Shown here in pieces: positions 60,061-64,000 of a stretch of 64,000 bases of DNA (positions are counted from its first letter, which is position 1; the number at the start of each line of letters is the position of its first letter). A program made the position numbers and the translations under genes. Source of the DNA: Dysidea avara. Taxonomy: Eukaryota; Porifera; Demospongiae; Dictyoceratida; Dysideidae. Below the pieces are notes generated by a model that saw nothing but the letters and a program-made list of their open reading frames with translations, made no database searches and was not told where the DNA came from. The stretch is from the NCBI RefSeq assembly GCF_963678975.1, contig NC_089273.1, positions 9,424,614-9,488,613 on the forward strand, written 5' to 3'.

Positions 60061-60597
60061 ATCATCTTGGTTGTTGATTTGGGCTGAGTTTAATCATGGG
60101 GACACATTGCTCTATATAGAAGAAAGTATAACAGATTTTATGGATGTCCAAATGTGTTCGACATCACTGGAATGGTAATAATCTGAGAAGTCAGAACTAC
60201 ATAACACATAAGTACGTACATATTAAGGCTTTCATAATCTCCTCTGGAGTAGTCATAGATATAATAGATAGGTTCTCTTCTTTGGTGATGATCCAAATTA
60301 ATTTATTTAATTTTAAAGGATATCATGTGGTGATCTGATTTGAGAGAGGAGGAAGTTGTATCGTTGGCTGTAATTGAAGATAGCTACTGTAAAATTATAT
60401 TTTAGTTTGAAATGTCTTCTTTTGATCATACATATGACATTAAGGCTGTATTCCATAATCCAGTCATATTTACACTGTACCTTGAAACAATCTCAGGGAG
60501 TTTGCTGTAACTATGAATACTTTAAGGTGTAATTGCCTGGATTGAGCATGCTTGATTTAATCTGGTACCAGTCAAACTCTCTATGTGCAAGTCTGAA
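60061..60597. other. Flank of the decayed LINE
   Basis: No gene and no recognisable LINE endonuclease. Non-coding DNA between the LINE remnant and repeat copy 2. Confidence 0.45.
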
Positions 60598-60998
60598 AGA
60601 GGTCTGGCAGCTGTTTCACATGCAAGTATTAAGGGATGTCGAAGTCAACTCCAATACTGAAATAATTATAAATGGAACAAGTACAAGCATATATATAATT
60701 GTATGTTTGCTGTGGCATATTTGTACATGATTTTTGCTGTGGTACCTTCCCTACATTAGAAAGCTAGAAGTATAATCATATATGACATGATGTATGGCTT
60801 CAGTCATGGGACAGTTAAAGGGAATTATGTGGTGATAAAAATAAAAATAGTAATAGTGTTATAATGGGCTGGAATGTCTTCAGTCATGGGACAGGGAATC
60901 ATTGTGGTGATAATAATATGAATAGTAAGTGTTATTATGGGTTGTATTGTCTTCAGTCATGGGATAGTTTTAGGGAATTATTTGAAAATCATAAATAC

Positions 60999-61240
60999 TG
61001 GGCCTACAAAAATAGGGCGTGTGGGCACATGATTTGCCTACTTGTTCAAACTGCCATCACTCATAAGTTTTTATGCCATTTTGCTATGACAATGGAATTT
61101 TCAGCTCTTAATCAGCAGTTGATTGGCTTTATGATGAAATTTACAGAATGCAAATATTCTGTTCCAGTACTGAGATATGACCTTTATGTGATGGGGTGTA
61201 GTTTGTGCCCACATGCCCTGTTTTCGCAGACCTGGTCGCA
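60999..61240. mobile_element. TGTGAC-type MITE, GGCCTGCGAAAATAGGG subfamily, decayed copy 3
   Basis: GGGCCTACAAAAATAGGGCG and the inverse of CAGGTCTGCGAAAACAGGGC bound it. The outermost TGTGAC tips are lost or altered. Confidence 0.7.
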
Positions 61241-61390
61241 AATGTGCTAGTTTCTTAGTACCTCTACAACTCTTGCCTAGCTTGTAAACAGAATTATTAA
61301 TGTTCCATATACTTGTCCTTCAAAATTTATCATGATGTATTGGGTGATAATCCATCAGTAATGTTACAAGTTCAGTGCTGTTCATCTTTA

Positions 61391-61618
61391 CGTGACTGGA
61401 TTTACCAAAGCCAGGCTTCCATACACATCCAATGCTTCGAATTTAAACAACTGTAACTTGACCACTGAGTATGGTATTGGCCTAAAACTTTCACACTGTT
61501 AAGTCAATTATTCCACAATAGCAGATCAAAATTTCAAACCAATAGCATACTCGTACATTGAGTTATGGTCTTTTAAAGTTACAAATCTGGAAGCCTGGTT
61601 TTGTCAAATCTTGTCACA
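61391..61618. mobile_element. TGTGAC-type MITE, CCAGGCTTCC subfamily
   Basis: The ends are CGTGACTGGATTTACCAAAG and the inverse of TGTGACAAGATTTGACAAAA, with CCAGGCTTCC mirrored inside. TA lies on both sides (61389-61390 and 61619-61620). Confidence 0.8.
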
Positions 61619-61620
61619 TA

Positions 61621-61786
61621 TGTGACTGGATATATAAAGGTATTTTTTTCACTCATTTTACATGCCAGCAAAAAAATTAATGTTATTGCTTTAGTCATGG
61701 AAATTATACCATGAAAAAAGTTGTGAAGCTTCAAAGTTCAAAATATGGGTCAAATCTTGTGTGAGAAAAGGTACTTTGGTCACTAA
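61621..61786. mobile_element. TGTGAC-type MITE abutting the previous one
   Basis: It starts TGTGACTGGATATATAAAGG directly after the TA that ends the preceding MITE and ends near AAAGGTACTTTGGTCACTA. It corresponds to the unit at 56867-57040 in repeat copy 1, so it is an old shared insertion and the 61391-61618 unit is the newcomer. Confidence 0.7.
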
Positions 61787-62050
61787 TACGTGTGTAAACA
61801 TAACAGGTGGTGAATTTTGTTATGACATCAACAGATATTTGTGAAGCCTTATTAGATTTACATTTCTCTGAAATATAAAAAGGAAATAGTCTATATAATA
61901 TAATAAAGTATGTATACTTCCTTATTGCTACTGTAAAACAGTCAAACAAAAACCACTGAATTTCACTTTTTGATAAAAGCACCAAACTTAGTTAATAAAA
62001 TTAATACTGTAATATTATTGTTAGGTTCATACCATTTCATATTATCAGTG

Positions 62051-64000
62051 CTAAATACAATAAAAACAGAGATCAAGTTTATGGATTAGATAGTACAGAT
62101 GTTCTAGCACCAATGCAGAATTGTTATATGCCCTAATTTCTTTTAGCTCCAGAGAATTTCATATTCCATTGCTTAATCACCAAAAATTGTTTGAGTAAAG
62201 ACAGATGAAAACAGACAGAATTTGTAAAATACACTGGAGTTCTGATGCCATAGCTGACCATGAGACGACTAAGCCACCTTACAGAAGTGTTCAGCATCAA
62301 CCCCTTGGTCTATACTGAGTATAATAAATAACAACAAACAGTCCATACCAGCAGGGGGATACCAGCAAACACAGCTCTACATCTTACATGACTCCACAAG
62401 AAGAGAGGTCTGGTTTTCCTGGGCTATTTTCGTTCAAAAATGAAATCGAAAACTTTGATTATTTCAGACACATTCACTAATCCACTCAACAAGCCTTGTA
62501 TATATTCCGAGATTCAGAATCTGTATCTGAAATTAGTTACATGTATGCCTGTGATACAAAATTATCAATCATCAAGTAGACATCCCTTATGATCACATCC
62601 TTCAAATCATTCCTAACTTCAGCCATAGTAGCAGTAGTAGTAAGAATATTTATACTTACCCTCAAAAATTGTTTCCTATCTGAACCGATTTTCCCAGAAC
62701 AATTAGACTGTGAAATTCTCTTCCTGATCATGTTGTAGAACTGACATAATAACACTTTTTAATCTTACCTAAGTTTAGCTATATACTAGATAATCATGTT
62801 TATAGTCGTTATTGAGGTCTTGTAGACTTTTACGTTACACAATATAATAACAACAATATTATGAAAATAATAGCCACATAGGTAAAGTTGACTCCCAATT
62901 TTCACTGGCTCGCATCACTATTATAGCTTATTATTGTAGCTGTAATCATGTGCAAAAGTATTTTGATGTTGAAGAAAACATTCTCATTTAAATGCTAAGA
63001 AAACATTTTTTTCCTGCTTCAAAAAGGTATTTAGAAATCCTTTACTATATGCTTGTAGTGACAGATAGCCTGCTGTTGCTGTCATTTTGGGTACCTACTC
63101 AATAACAAAAACATGACTGCCATTCCACATCAAAACTTGAGAAAGTGGCTGATAAGAAACTGGTGATCTAATTTTAATAAGCTTGATTCTTTTAGCACTG
63201 CTTAAAAGCTTACGAGATTAAAAAAATTGAGCATAATAGGCTGGTGGTGCCAATTATCTGTTTAAAGTTAATCAATTTCATATTGTAGGTAAATATTACA
63301 TAATAACTTGACATGCCTTCAGTTATGAATTGGCTTATGGTTGTGTGCTTTTACTCACTTTTGTGTATCATGTTAGATGCACAAAGAATATTATGTACCA
63401 AAAGTAAATAACTTCTGTCTGCAATTTTGCAAAAACACATTATGAAATTTTTACATGCTTATGTTTTGTACTACAAACATGTAAAAATATCCAAACATTA
63501 ATTATTGTACATGTGGGTTGTCGCCAGCTTTAGCTGAAACTGCGGCAGATGACTAGCCCATTCATGGTTAGCTTTCAACAAAGACTATATACACTGCTCG
63601 TATATAATAGTGTTGTATAACAAGATGTCAACCTTCCAAGTTATCTATGTGTGTGTTTCCCTAAGAAATTTCATTGTATTGACTGTTCTTTGCAACCAAC
63701 TATTACATTATGTAGAATATTTCATGATATTATCTTTGTGATTTGCAATCATTGGTGTCTAATGCAAGAAAAATTCTGAATACTATTTCCCACCTACTAT
63801 ACATGTACAGTATCTTGGACAAAATTTTGCAATAATGCACTTAAATTGATTTCAAATAATAATCAGAGCATGTGGGTCATATAAGCACTGGCCAATTTTG
63901 TCAATTTTTAACTTATTTTCAATGCTCAATAATCAAGCACGTTATGTTCAAAATTATACCTTTTAAATTAAAATCTTCTAGAACGGATTGTTATTAAAGT
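62051..64000. other. 1.9 kb without a recognised gene
   Basis: AT-rich DNA. The 72-residue minus-strand frame at 62755-62537 has no recognisable family. I see no repeat boundaries or RNA genes here. Confidence 0.5.

Larger units (their letters stand above)
60598..62050 (+). repeat. Dispersed repeat flanking the decayed LINE, copy 2
   Basis: Homologous to 56355-57300 but longer. It has a local triplication of a roughly 90-bp unit (GTCTTCAGTCATGGGACAG at about 60790, 60870 and 60950) and extra MITEs (60999-61240, 61391-61618, 61621-61786). Confidence 0.8.

Overview
The window looks like repeat-rich DNA from a marine invertebrate, most likely a demosponge. The clues are very short GT-AG introns (about 50 bp), AT-rich intergenic DNA, many hairpin MITEs and young transposons from several superfamilies. 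The species is an inference and cannot be fixed from the sequence. I found one plausible small host gene (16166-17804, minus strand); nearly everything else that can be named is mobile DNA or its debris.

Left part (1-8.4 kb): a long foldback DNA element cut by the window edge (1-2025) lies 36 bp from a complete-looking 6.3-kb DNA transposon (2062-8364). That transposon has about 170-bp terminal inverted repeats and a 9-bp target-site duplication with one mismatch. It carries two convergent, intron-containing genes: a 307-residue HIRAN-domain protein (plus strand) and a 13-exon, about 1076-residue SANT-like putative transposase (minus strand). This pair is the most interesting system in the window. 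Two other families here, a foldback element (47324-50487) and an 823-bp MITE (16470-17292), also make perfect 9-bp duplications. They also have termini full of GGAAC/GGAAT pentamers, so they may belong to the same group.

Middle (8.4-38.6 kb): non-coding DNA holds a 2.45-kb direct repeat (11255-13719 and 27505-29956) whose copies differ by a clean 85-bp micro-inversion. There is also a near-perfect 627-bp hairpin and MITEs of the hAT, Tc1/pogo and CACTA types. A LINE-like retroelement (23019-27015, minus strand) joins a SAND domain to a reverse transcriptase, a zinc knuckle and a restriction-like nuclease. Two near-identical CACTA-type MITEs sit in its coding region and may behave like introns. 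Two clusters of GTACGCG palindromes and a 1.5-kb minisatellite ending in a 324-bp hairpin follow.

Right part (38.6-64 kb): a very young BEL/Pao LTR element (38633-44740) has LTRs that differ by one base in 205 and a 5-bp duplication. A complete foldback element with its own nested MITE comes next, then a 5.1-kb non-autonomous hAT-like element. That element carries a 3.1-kb array of the same minisatellite and a second copy of the hairpin. The end of the window has a decayed CR1/L2-like LINE between two related 1-kb repeats, with several TGTGAC-ended MITEs.
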